64,000 nt of DNA from Lomentospora prolificans (lineage: Eukaryota; Ascomycota; Sordariomycetes; Microascales; Microascaceae). The position numbers were made by a program, and so were the translations under genes. This document shows, piece after piece, positions 46,302 through 56,428 of this stretch. Position 1 is the stretch's first letter, and each line of letters opens with the position of its first letter. The notes below the pieces were generated by a model that was not told the DNA's origin, did no database searches, and worked only from the letters and a program-made list of their open reading frames with translations. Location of the stretch: assembly GCA_029532625.1 (NCBI GenBank), contig JARFXM010000003.1:4216001-4280000 (forward strand). Reading direction: 5' to 3'.

Positions 46302-49300
46302 ATGGAGCACGCGCAACTCACCGAGGAGGAACTCCAACAGAGCGCCGCGCTATCGGAGGATGACGATTCCCAGCGGGGGATTACTGTCCAAAAGCTGCGC
46401 GCGCGGCAATCAACCGACCTATCTTCCGACCCCAACCAAAACGATGGCGATGGCGATGGTGACCTCGAGATGAGCGACGGTGACGAACGTGCGCATAGTC
46501 ACGCCGGGTTGGAAGACGATATTGATGGTGCTGAAAGGGTGAATGAAGACGAGGATGCAGACGGGGAGGCCGACGATGACTACGACGTATTAAACGGTGC
46601 CGCTGCGAACACGACCGAGCTCCCTGACGATGAAGATGACGATGCCGAAGGTGAAGAAGATGAGGACGAAGGTGTTGGCGCAGTAAAGCTGAAGCCAGGT
46701 GAAACCGATGACGAGGATGACGATTCTGTGAGTGAGGTGTCTGAGTCTCAAAGCGCTGATGGCGAGTCCGAAGGTGACGCTGCCTGGGAGGAGGATGAGG
46801 AGATTATTGAAGGGGAGGATGAAGAAGATGAGCAATCTGCGAGTGAGCCGACGAATACTTGCATCTTCTGTAGGGAGGACAGCGAAGCCGACACTAATGG
46901 AGAGCCCGTTGTCTACCTAACCTGCACCTCGTGCGGGGAAAATGGTAAGTAGTTTCATTCGCGTCCGTCTGCTTGATAAGCGGGTTTTCTTGCTAATCTG
47001 TGTATAGCGCACCAACACTGTGCCCGTACCGCACACACAATGTCCTCTAAAGCTTGTAAGTTTTCTACCCCTATCTGCAATTCTTCCTACAGCATTGACC
47101 AACTCGCTCTCATTGCAGCTGCGGTGAATTGGAAGTGTCCTGAATGCATAGACGAGGATGACGAAGATGACGCTTTGTCCAACGTCAGTGATCGCTCTGC
47201 TGAGGCGGAAAATGACCGTAAATCTGCTGTATCCAACTTGGAGATAGTTGCCTCTGCGTCGGGTATCCACAGGCGAGACGGTCGATCGGTATCTGATGAC
47301 AGCCCAGCAGCCTCAGAAGACGATTTGTCGGAGAGCCCTCGCCATCTTCGAAAACGAAAAACTTCGCCCATACACTCGAGCGAGGATGGAGTAATGAGTC
47401 TTCGAAAACGGAGGCGGAATCCTTCAGATGATCGGCAATTGTCCCAGGAAGGGACACCCGGAGAAGACTCCTCAAGCCGACCACAAGGAGCGCGAACACT
47501 TAGACTTAGGCTGGCGCGGCAGAAAGCTGTCACAATATTGAAGCCGTCATCCTCCTCTACAATAGTAACGATGCGAGTGAGTAGCGATGCGCTCCGCACG
47601 GCACTCTCCCAACGCTATTTGCCTGAACGCAAGCGGTCAAACCGGGCGGTCACCCCAAGACAGTCGAGAGCCAACGGCTCGAGGACAAGGGAGTGGAGCC
47701 CTGAACCAATGATCGCGCCATTTGTATCGACAACATATTCGCAACCTTTCTATTCCTTCTTTGACAAAGAATCAGACGAGGTTAAAGGGAAGCCATATGG
47801 TGGAATTCTTACTGAAGCGGAGGCTGATACGTCAAAAACGATGCCGGCAGGCGAAGATAGGCGTCGCTTTGATGAGGCAAAGCAGCGCGCAGAAGCCGAA
47901 TGGAAAGCTCGCATCATTGCTATGCAGGAGGAAATTCAAATGCCGATCAAGAAGCCGAAGAAGGCTGCTGGACCCGCTAGCCAGATTGAGTGCATTGAAT
48001 TTGGCGGCTGGGAAATTGATACGTGGTACGCGGCTCCATACCCAGAAGAGTACAGCAGGAATCGCGTTCTGTACATTTGTGAGTTCTGCTTGAAGTATAT
48101 GAACTCGGATTATGTCGCCTGGAGACATAAGCTGAAATGCCCATCGAAACACCCACCCGGAGACGAGATCTATCGCCATGATTCGGTCTCCGTATTCGAG
48201 GTGGATGGAAGGAAAAACCCGGTATACTGCCAGAATCTTTGCCTTTTGGCCAAACTATTTTTGGGCTCCAAAACTCTTTACTACGACGTGGAGCCTTTCT
48301 TATTCTATGTTCTCTGCGAGTACGATGAGTTTGGCTATCATTTTGTTGGCTACTTCTCGAAGGAAAAGCGGGCGAGCAGTCAGAATAATGTTAGCTGTAT
48401 TCTCACATTGCCGATCCATCAGCGGAAGGGATACGGAAATCTTCTCATCGATTTTTCCTATCTGCTCACGAGAGCAGAGCAACGAACAGGGTCTCCCGAG
48501 AAGCCGTTATCGGACATGGGTCTTGTTTCGTACCGCAACTACTGGCGCTTGATCATGTGCAAGTATTTACTAACGCGCACAATGGAGGATCAGCAGTCCA
48601 ATAGAAAGGGGCTCAGCATACGCAAAATCTCAGAAGACACAGGAATGACCGCCGACGACGTCATCTCCGCCCTCGAAGGTCTCCGTTGTCTGGTGCGAGA
48701 CCCGCAGACCAAACTATATGCTTTCAGAGTCGATTTGAACTTCTGCCGTGAGTATGTTGCCAAGTGGGAAGCCAAAAACTACGTCCGGCTCAACCCGAAA
48801 GCTCTTACTTGGACTCCATATGTTATGGGGCGAAGTAGCGCTATGAATTTTGAGCTTGGTCCGGCCATAAATGCCATTGCGCCTCGGGAGGATGATGAAG
48901 GCGAACCCCAAAGTCTGGAGGTGCTGCCCGATGCTGTCACCAATGTTGAGTTACCCAACGGCCCTATCAACGATTCGAATCGACCAAAGTCTGATCATGG
49001 CCTGGTCAATGGCTTGGCAGCCGAGGATAAGGAAAACAATCGCGCTGACGGTGAGGAACACGCCGAAGGAGAGCAGGGGGGGAGAGAGATGATGGGGATT
49101 CACAACATAAGGAGGAAGCCTGGGCCGCGCAGTATAGGGATGTGCCTCCAACGCGTTTTGAAGTCTTCCCCCGAACCATTGGTGCCCGCCGCTTAGACAA
49201 GCCTCGCCCAAGCGTTGTACGGACACCTAGTGTTTCGGTGCCGGTCAGTACGCCTAGACCACGTGTCTCGACTGGAGGCAGCAGTAGTCGGAAGACCAGT

Positions 49301-49708
49301 ACGGCACGGCCTAAAAGCAGTACATCTCGTCGTAAGACCGGCGGCACGGGCCGTGGACCTGGCCGGTGGCCCAAAGGAACGAAGAAGAGCGACTACGGCA
49401 ATGCAGACAGCGGCCCAGGTCTCCCTCCTGCTTGGATTGAACGGGCGAGGTTAGCAGCACTTTCTATGAACAAGCGCGACAAGTCAATATCGTCATCGAA
49501 CGAAGACTTTAAGGAGATGAAGGACGTCGTGCGTGTCCAAGTTGATGGGCGGGAGTCCGAAAACAATCTGGATGAAGTGATTGTGAAGGGTCCTCAGGGC
49601 AGCGATGACGCTAAGGCGAGGGGCGCGTCAGTTGAAGATGCAGCTGATGGTATTGTGGTGGATGGTGCCGGCGACGGCGAGATGGATGCAGAAGGTGAAG
49701 ATGAATGA
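46302..49708 (+). CDS. SAS3: MYST histone acetyltransferase SAS3 (NuA3/KAT6-like), C-terminus frameshifted
   Basis: Exons 46302-46944, 47008-47055 and 47119-49708. SAS3 is the catalytic subunit of NuA3 and acetylates histone H3. A highly acidic N-terminus precedes a PHD finger at about 186-250 (CIFCRED, CTSCGENAHQHC, WKCPEC). The MYST domain follows from about 520. It includes the C2HC finger CEFCLKYMNSDY with WRHKLKC, the autoacetylated Lys in GSKTLYYDVEPF, the acetyl-CoA loop QRKGYGN and catalytic Glu in SPEKPLSDMG. In the sequence as given, the catalytic frame stops at 49196 (922 residues). The conserved tail (QYRDVPPTRFEVFP, GRGPGRWPKGTKKSDYGN) lies in another frame and ends at 49708. One extra G in the G7 run at 49076-49082 would give 1093 residues. 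Confidence 0.9.
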
Positions 49709-51223
49709 ATTTTACGTTCGAGCGACGCGTTATCCAGCTCGAGTTTTCCTTCCCCGTTTCCCCAGCTTCTTTCCCATCACATGTTGAGATACCTTTTTAA
49801 GAATATATGTAAGAATACTACTCGGTTACAGGTCTAGGGCGCTAGAGAAGCGCGAATCCTGATGAACTTGTATTAATATAAGATGGTTTGAGGCCAGATG
49901 GACTCTCGGCTTTATACTCCCCAATGTCTCGCCCGAAGGATCTTGCGATAGGCCAAGGATTGAGGAGCTGCTGGTGAGAGAGCTTGATGGGCCATTCTCG
50001 GCCTACTTCCGAGGTACCTGGGTGCTGATGTCATAATCGGCGGGCTAAGTAGTTCTCTAATTGTACTCCGTGTTAACCCCTCACAGGGCAAGAGCGATTC
50101 ACACCCAACCAAACTTTTCGAGGGAGCTTTGAGGGTTCCGGAAGGTCCCACTGACAGGATGGTGTGGGGTCACTGTGAAGTTGTAATGTTAGTTGCACTG
50201 TCCTGCGTAATTTCCCCTCGCCATTGAGATACCTATTTGCAGCGACAGTACAATGGCCATTCTGTAATAATAGAAACTATTGAGTCGTCTATGCCTAGGC
50301 TGATACTGTGCCAGTCTTGAACCAAACCAACTAGGCAGAGCACAGCCCTCCAGTCCTCCTCTTTCAAGACGCCTGACCGACCTCTCATTGAAACTGGGAC
50401 AGTATTATATCCTTGCCACCTTTTTTCCATCCGAGTCTGCCTCAAAAAGCCTTGTGCGGAACGTCCACGGTCGCCTGACTCCGGCTCTCCCCATTCAACA
50501 AAGCGAACGCAGTCGCCTCATCTCCATCTACCGTCCAGCCTTTAGCGCCTTCCCAACCATCGATCTCGGCCCGTCGGAGCTTGTGTCGCAATCCAACGTT
50601 TGCTGGGTACTTCGCAACCCACAGTTCCACCAAGATATCGAATATCCCCCATCACCAGATTTGGCGTCAGCAGCGGCCAAGGCTCTAATCAAAGCCTATT
50701 TGCGACACACCATTGCATTCCTGTGACCTGTCGGCTATCCATGAGCTTTCGGAAGGGTTAAGTTTGTCTAGAACCCGCCGCTCCGTTCAGAACCTCAAGC
50801 TACCCAGAAAGGAACGGATCCGTCCCATCACGAGATTTAGCTTATTTTCCACCGAACGCGCGTCGCCGGCTGTCAGTGAATTCTGACTCGCCGCTGTTCT
50901 TTCGAACCATCGCCGTCCCTCTTCCCAGCGGTCGCGCCAGTCTTACGACGACACCAGAAGATCAAACTTTCCTCTTCTTCTCGGTCACTGCGTAGTCCCC
51001 GAAGCCTCCTTTTCCGCGCCCCGACCGACCTTTCACCGCCTGTGTGCTCGGCAGTCGATTGAGCTTTCTACGCTTCAACCTCTGACCCTTCTCATTATAG
51101 CGCATCCGCCGAGTAGCGCCACAGCTACGAATCCCTAGCTTCCAGGCTCACGAGAGCCCAAGCTCCTCCAGACCGAACAGTACTATCTTCTAAGCGAAGC
51201 ATCATTACGACTAGTTGCCCGCC
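49709..51223. other. Intergenic region between SAS3 and the epsin gene
   Basis: 1.5 kb between tandem genes. The right part (50820-51223) is rich in CCG, TCC and CGC words, like a long 5' leader of the epsin gene. Open frame 50388-50726 (+) has no recognised domain. Nothing else is supported. Confidence 0.5.
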
Positions 51224-53132
51224 ATGGCGAAGGTTATGCGAAGTGTGAAAAATGTCACTAAAGGCTACTCCAGCGTCCAGATCAAAGTCCGAGAGGGTGG
51301 GTTGGAATCTCGTCAACCTCGAATATGCGAGTCCTCTAAGCGGGTGCTAACAACTTGTCCTCTAGCCACGAGCAATGATAGCTGGGGCCCTACCGGTACT
51401 CAGATGAGCGAGATCGCCCAGCTGACTTTTAACCCGTAAGTTTGGCCTCTCCTGCGCTATCTCTGAAGCGTTTGACGACTGGGTTACTAACTTGTGTGCG
51501 CGCCTGTAGTGGTTCCGACTTTGTCGATATTATGGATATGCTCGACAAGAGGCTTAACGATAAGGGAAAGAACTGGCGGCACGTCCTCAAAGCTTTGAAA
51601 GTTCTCGATTATTGTTTACACGAGGGTTCTGAGAGAGTCGTAACCTGGGCTCGGCAAAATATTTATATCATAAAGACGCTGAGAGAGTTCCAATATGTTG
51701 ACGAAGAAGGACGAGACGTTGGTCAAAACGGTACGCTATCTTACCCTTAGCTATCACCCAACCTATACAATAAGCCCGGTCCACTAACCTAATTTTAGTC
51801 CGTGTGGCTGCAAAGGAGTTAACCGCCCTCATCATGGATGAAGAGAGGTTAAGAACTGAGCGGACAGATCGTCGGTCATGGAAGTCTAGGGTAACAGGTT
51901 TAGAAGAGTATGGACCTCCAGGCGCTAGTGGAAGTAGCCAGCGGCCCCGGGAACGACCTCGACAGCGCGATGACGAAGATGACCTGGAATACAAGCTTGC
52001 CATCGAGGCTAGCAAGGCGCAGGAGGAGGAAGACAGGAGGAAGAGAGCAAGCAAGCAGCACGTCGATAGCGAAGATGACGACCTGGCCAAGGCCATAAAA
52101 CTGAGCAAGGAAGAGGAGGACCGCCGTCGAAAAGAGCTTGAACAAACGAACGCGACGTCGCTCTTCGATGATGACCTCATTCAAGTTACCCCTTCCCAGC
52201 CTCAACCGCAGTATACTGGGCTCAACCAGGGCTATCAGCAAGGCAATCAAGTCGACTTCTTCGCGAACCCCATCGACGGCAATCAGATGCAAGTGCAACC
52301 CACCGGCTACATGCAGAACGCTTATACTGGCTTCCAGACTCAGCAGACCGGCTTCCCTGGAAGTTATCCAAACGGTTTCGGTATGCAGAACAACATGCTC
52401 GGCGTAGACCCATATGGGCAGCAGCAGCAGCAACAGCAGCAGATGCAAGGTTTTCAACCCCAGCCTGCTGGCTATAACCCCTACGCCCAGCAGCAAGCCC
52501 AGTCTCCAATCCAACAGGAGCCGTCGCTTCAACCCGGTAGTAACAACCCTTGGGCTACCAATAACAACCAGCAGCAGGGGATCATGCCAACTCCGACTGG
52601 GTCCAATAACCCGTTCGCCAACTCATTTAACCGTCAGCAGTCAACGAGAACTCCCGTCTCTACTCTTGGTAGCCTCCCGGAACAAAAGTCGCTCTCATCT
52701 TTCAACTCTCATTCATTTGGGCAGCCTTCAGCCCAGCCAATCCAGCAGCAGCAACAGCAACCGCAGCAACAGAGCTTCCAGCAGCCTCAGAAGGAGTTGA
52801 CGGAGCACGAGGCCAAACTGAATTCCCTCCTTGCAACTGGAGATGGCATGGATACCTTTGGCAACACCGGAAACCTCAGGATTCCCGCTCAGCACACTGC
52901 CCCCGGTACATTCGTCAACAGTGCTGGTTCAGGTGTCCAAAGGCTTGGGGCGGATGCTACAGGCAATAATCCCTTCCTCCGCAACCAATTTACAGGCATG
53001 CCGAATATCTCTTATAACAGCCAGATACCAGCTGCGACTGGGCCAGCCGGGATGAACGGTATGGGCGCCAGCAACCCGTTTTCTGGAAACCGACCGCAGC
53101 AAGGCAACCAACAAGATTTGATTCAGTTCTAG
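51224..53132 (+). CDS. Epsin (ENTH domain endocytic adaptor, Ent1/Ent2 type)
   Basis: Four exons (51224-51296, 51366-51435, 51510-51730, 51799-53132) join to 565 residues. Epsins bind PI(4,5)P2 and ubiquitinated cargo at clathrin-coated endocytic sites. The ENTH domain covers about residues 1-150 (MRSVKNVTKGYSS, QMSEIAQLTFNP, WRHVLKALKVLDYCLHEGSE, ELTALIMDEERL). Two ubiquitin-interacting motifs follow, near 180 (DLEYKLAIEASKAQEEE) and 213 (DLAKAIKLSKEEEDRR). The rest is Gln/Asn-rich and disordered, with QPTG and QQTG repeats and poly-Gln. Three NPF motifs bind EH-domain partners, at about 390, 510 and 545. The C-terminus QQDLIQF ends in a clathrin-box-like LIQF. All introns are short and in phase. 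Confidence 0.95.
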
Positions 53133-54295
53133 TCTAGTTTTAAAGATTAGAATTGAGGAGTCTTTTTCAACGCCCCCAATCTACCCTCCCTCTACCGTAT
53201 GGGTGCCGCATGTCTGTTCTTCCAACCGATTATTTGTTGTACCCTCTACTACTCAGTCCATCTAGAATCCGTCTTACCTTTTCTCCGCTTGGCTGTCTTT
53301 TCCTGTTCTAGCCGTTACAAATGGGTGGGAGGGGTCCGCTTTCACGAAAGGAGTCCCTCATCTGGTTTGAGTTGCGTCGCTCTCTCGTTACCCGTTTCCT
53401 TTCTTCGTCTCGTCTCTACTTCTCCCATAACCCATACATATAACGCCAACCCCTTGGCGTTGCCTCCATGTCCCACCCTTCTTTATGTTTTCCATTTCTT
53501 GCAACCTGCCTTTTTTTTTCTTCTTTTAGCAGTGCTCATCCTCATCCTCATCATCATCATCATCTTCATCATCATCGTCATGCTATATACATATTGATCC
53601 GTGGGGTCCAAAGGGCAATGATGAACAAACGGATAGCTCGAAGGGTTTCCAAAATCGGTGATGGTTTGTAGTTGCAAGGGCATGGTAGTTTAGTGGAATA
53701 ATGGAGAGATGGCTTTCTGTGAGAGATACTTTTTCTTTTCTGCTTTCAGGACTTGATCTGCTTTGTGATACTACGTCTACTAGAGAGAAGACTGGGGGGA
53801 GCTCATGACTTGCCTTTGCCATTGCGCGAGAGTAGGCATAAAAGGGTATGTCGAAACGCCAGGTAAACTCAATCTTATTCATGTCCCTTGGCTTCGCTGG
53901 TAAAACAATGCAGTAGCTGGCTCGTCGATCGCAGCCGTTGAAGTCGCTGAGCGTCGACGAACACCAAAATTCATACATATGATGCTTGTTACCCGTCCTC
54001 CCATATGGCCTTGACCCTAGACTTCTGTATGCGCTCGTTGAAGAAAAAGATGGTCTATGGATTACATGATAGGAATACACGTTGTTCCTCCCCACACACG
54101 TCCAGTCTTTCAACCGCTCAACGAAATGACTCCTAGGCTATTTTCTCCGTCTTCATGTTCTGCACCATCGGCACTCTCTTCTGCGACGCAGATCACGTCC
54201 TCTTCTTCGTTGCCCTGAACGACCACCGGCTCGTCTTCCTCATCATGGCCATCGCCGGCCTCTTCTTCTCGCATCAGACTTTCCAGCGGGTCCTC
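53133..54295. other. Convergent 3' flanks of epsin and TCO89-like genes
   Basis: Both flanking genes end here. A (CAT/ATC)n-like tract lies near 53540-53582. The stretch 54113-54295 on the minus strand continues the TCO89 frame after its TAG for 61 acidic codons. No separate gene is supported. Confidence 0.5.
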
Positions 54296-56428
54296 CTACT
54301 GACTAGCGCTCAAGTCTAACGGCTTCTCCCAAAGATTTCTCAAAGCCACGGCGACTCTGTCGTCCTCCTGCTCAACAAGCGACACTCCACTTAGACGATC
54401 GGCGATAACCCCCGGTTCGTCGTTGTCAAAGTCTGTGGTGGAGCTCATAGCGCGAGCAGACTGTGGGCGTAAGGGCGTTGTGGGCCTCCTAGACGGATCG
54501 GCATTCCTCGGCACGGGGGGTAGGTTGCTACAGGTACGGGCATGGCGCGGATGCGAGCTGCCACCAGCAGGAGGAGTAGCTGCCATAGTAGGCATGCCCA
54601 AGCCATTGGCACCGCCGCGGGAAGGAATCTGCCTAGGACGATCTGCGCCTTGGACCTGAGCGAGGCGGTTTATAGAGCGCAAGACAGGGTTCTGGTAGCG
54701 GCGGACGACACGGTATTCCATTCCAGTTCGCTCGAGGAGACGGCCGACACGGGGATCACGGGCGCTGCCACCGTCGTAACCAGCACCGGAGACGTTGACG
54801 AGAGGGCTTGCGCCGGCAATACCCATGCCCATTGGCATCCCCATACCCATACCGGCAACTCCAACGGTGGCAGCACTTATGGGTTGGCCGGGCTCGATAA
54901 CTGAGCTAGCACGTTGAAGATTGAGTTTCTGCTGGGTGCGTGATGTTTCCGCCGGTGGCGCAACAGGACGTCGTCGGCGATTACGCTCGCGCGTATCGTC
55001 ACTATTCTCAGCAGAAGAGACATCAGTTTTACCCGATGAGGCCATGGCTAAATTAGCCATCGATCTAGGACGGCGCGGGGCCTTATTATTATTATCTAAC
55101 GAACGCGTGGCCGCCGGCGCAGGCTCATGGGTATAGAAAGAGCCCTCTCGGTGCATATTCGAGCCTGGCCGGGTAATGAAGCGCGAGGTAAGGCCATCGT
55201 CATTGGCAGGGGTGTTGACGACGGTGGTGTTTGTTAAAGGCGTGGGCGGAGCGGTGGATTCCTGTGACATGGTATCTGGGGGGGAATTGTGGGATTGCGA
55301 GAGGGATACAGAGGCGTTGGCAGAGGACATTTGAGGTGGGACGCCTTGGGAGGGGATCCGTTTCAGGAGGCGTGACGTCAGGTATTCCTTGTGCAGCGCG
55401 ATTTCGCGGTCTGCAGAGGACATGACGGGGCCGGCCTCTGGAGTCTCCTTTCCGGAAATATCGTCGGCGGCGGAGATGGCAGGTGCGACTGCGCGGTTGG
55501 GCGGGCGCGGAGGGGGCTGATCGCGAGGCGTGTTTAGATTTGGCGTGTTAGGATTGGTGTTAGGATTGGTGTTATCGTCAACCCATTCGTCGTCATCGAC
55601 TTCCTCTTCTTCGTCGTCGCGGCCAATACCTAGCTCGAATTGCACCTGGGATTGATTGGCAGCGGTGTGCTTCTTACCAGTGCGCGGTTTTTGTGCTGCG
55701 GTGAGAGCACGCAGGCGATCAAACGACTTGTTCCGCCTAGCGACGTCGTGGTGCGAGCGGTTTCGCTTGAGAGACGTGGTTGAGACGTTGCGTACGAGCT
55801 TCACGTCGGAATGAGCGCGGCGATGTGAGGACCGCGGACTACCGTGGCCAGATGCACGAGTCGACGTCGTCGATGTTAGGGGCTCAGTCGCAGTGTGCTG
55901 GGGTGGATGAGGTCTGCGTGATGCGGTGGCTACCTTTGTGGACGCGGCGGCATGGTGCTTCAGGGCCTTGGAAGAGGGAACCCGGGTGTGTAGCCGACCG
56001 TTTGGGGCCACAGCAGCTGCAGCGTGTTTCTGATGCTTGGATGATCGTTGATGGGTCTCGGAGTGCGTATTCGCATGAGGATTGGTAGTCGTGGTGGCGG
56101 CAGCAGCGGGAGGAGCTGCTGAGGTGGGCGCTCCTATAGAATCAGAGGAAGGCAACCGCGAGTGGTTGGAATGAGGAGGGTGCCGCGCCTCGCCTGTCGC
56201 TGAGGTACGATCCTGCTGCAGGTTTTGGGAATCGCGTTTGCCACGATCGGCATCGGGGTGCGGAGGGTGCGGAGGGTGCAGAGGGTGCGAAAGGCGCGAC
56301 TGTGTGATGGAGGGCGCTGCGGTGTTCGCAGTGGCCATGACTGTGTCACCAGAAACGCCACCTTGGCCAGGAACCGGACCTTGACCAGGTTCTGGCGCTG
56401 AATGCGTGTTTCCCTGTTGGTGGGCCAT
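54296..56428 (-). CDS. TCO89: TCO89-like subunit of TOR complex 1
   Basis: A single minus-strand exon codes 710 residues, mostly disordered and rich in Ser, Pro, His and Asn. Features that recall fungal TCO89 proteins are the basic Ser-rich block RRAHSDVKLVRNVSTTSLKR with NKSFDRLRAL (about 207-240), VQFELGIGRDDEEEEVDDDEWVDD, LHKEYLTSRLLKRIP and the motif RTQQKLNLQRASSVIEP. TCO89 is a non-essential TORC1 subunit at the vacuole membrane, involved in nutrient signalling and stress tolerance. Low-complexity pieces include HPPHPPHP, NTNPNTNPNTP and MGMGMPMGMGIAG. The frame ends LDLSASQ at a TAG (54296-54298). Directly behind it an acidic frame continues for 61 codons. Assignment is by motif memory, so it is moderately sure. 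Confidence 0.72.
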   Translation of the reverse strand: MAHQQGNTHSAPEPGQGPVPGQGGVSGDTVMATANTAAPSITQSRLSHPLHPPHPPHPDADRGKRDSQNLQQDRTSATGEARHPPHSNHSRLPSSDSIGAPTSAAPPAAAATTTTNPHANTHSETHQRSSKHQKHAAAAVAPNGRLHTRVPSSKALKHHAAASTKVATASRRPHPPQHTATEPLTSTTSTRASGHGSPRSSHRRAHSDVKLVRNVSTTSLKRNRSHHDVARRNKSFDRLRALTAAQKPRTGKKHTAANQSQVQFELGIGRDDEEEEVDDDEWVDDNTNPNTNPNTPNLNTPRDQPPPRPPNRAVAPAISAADDISGKETPEAGPVMSSADREIALHKEYLTSRLLKRIPSQGVPPQMSSANASVSLSQSHNSPPDTMSQESTAPPTPLTNTTVVNTPANDDGLTSRFITRPGSNMHREGSFYTHEPAPAATRSLDNNNKAPRRPRSMANLAMASSGKTDVSSAENSDDTRERNRRRRPVAPPAETSRTQQKLNLQRASSVIEPGQPISAATVGVAGMGMGMPMGMGIAGASPLVNVSGAGYDGGSARDPRVGRLLERTGMEYRVVRRYQNPVLRSINRLAQVQGADRPRQIPSRGGANGLGMPTMAATPPAGGSSHPRHARTCSNLPPVPRNADPSRRPTTPLRPQSARAMSSTTDFDNDEPGVIADRLSGVSLVEQEDDRVAVALRNLWEKPLDLSASQ

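Noticed and set aside
50388..50726. A 112-codon plus-strand open frame upstream of epsin
   Set aside because: No recognisable family and located in the likely promoter or leader; not supported as a gene.
53680..53730. tRNA-like GGTAGTTTAGTGG sequence
   Set aside because: No matching acceptor stem, anticodon arm or GGTTCGAATCC-like T arm follows, so no tRNA is called.
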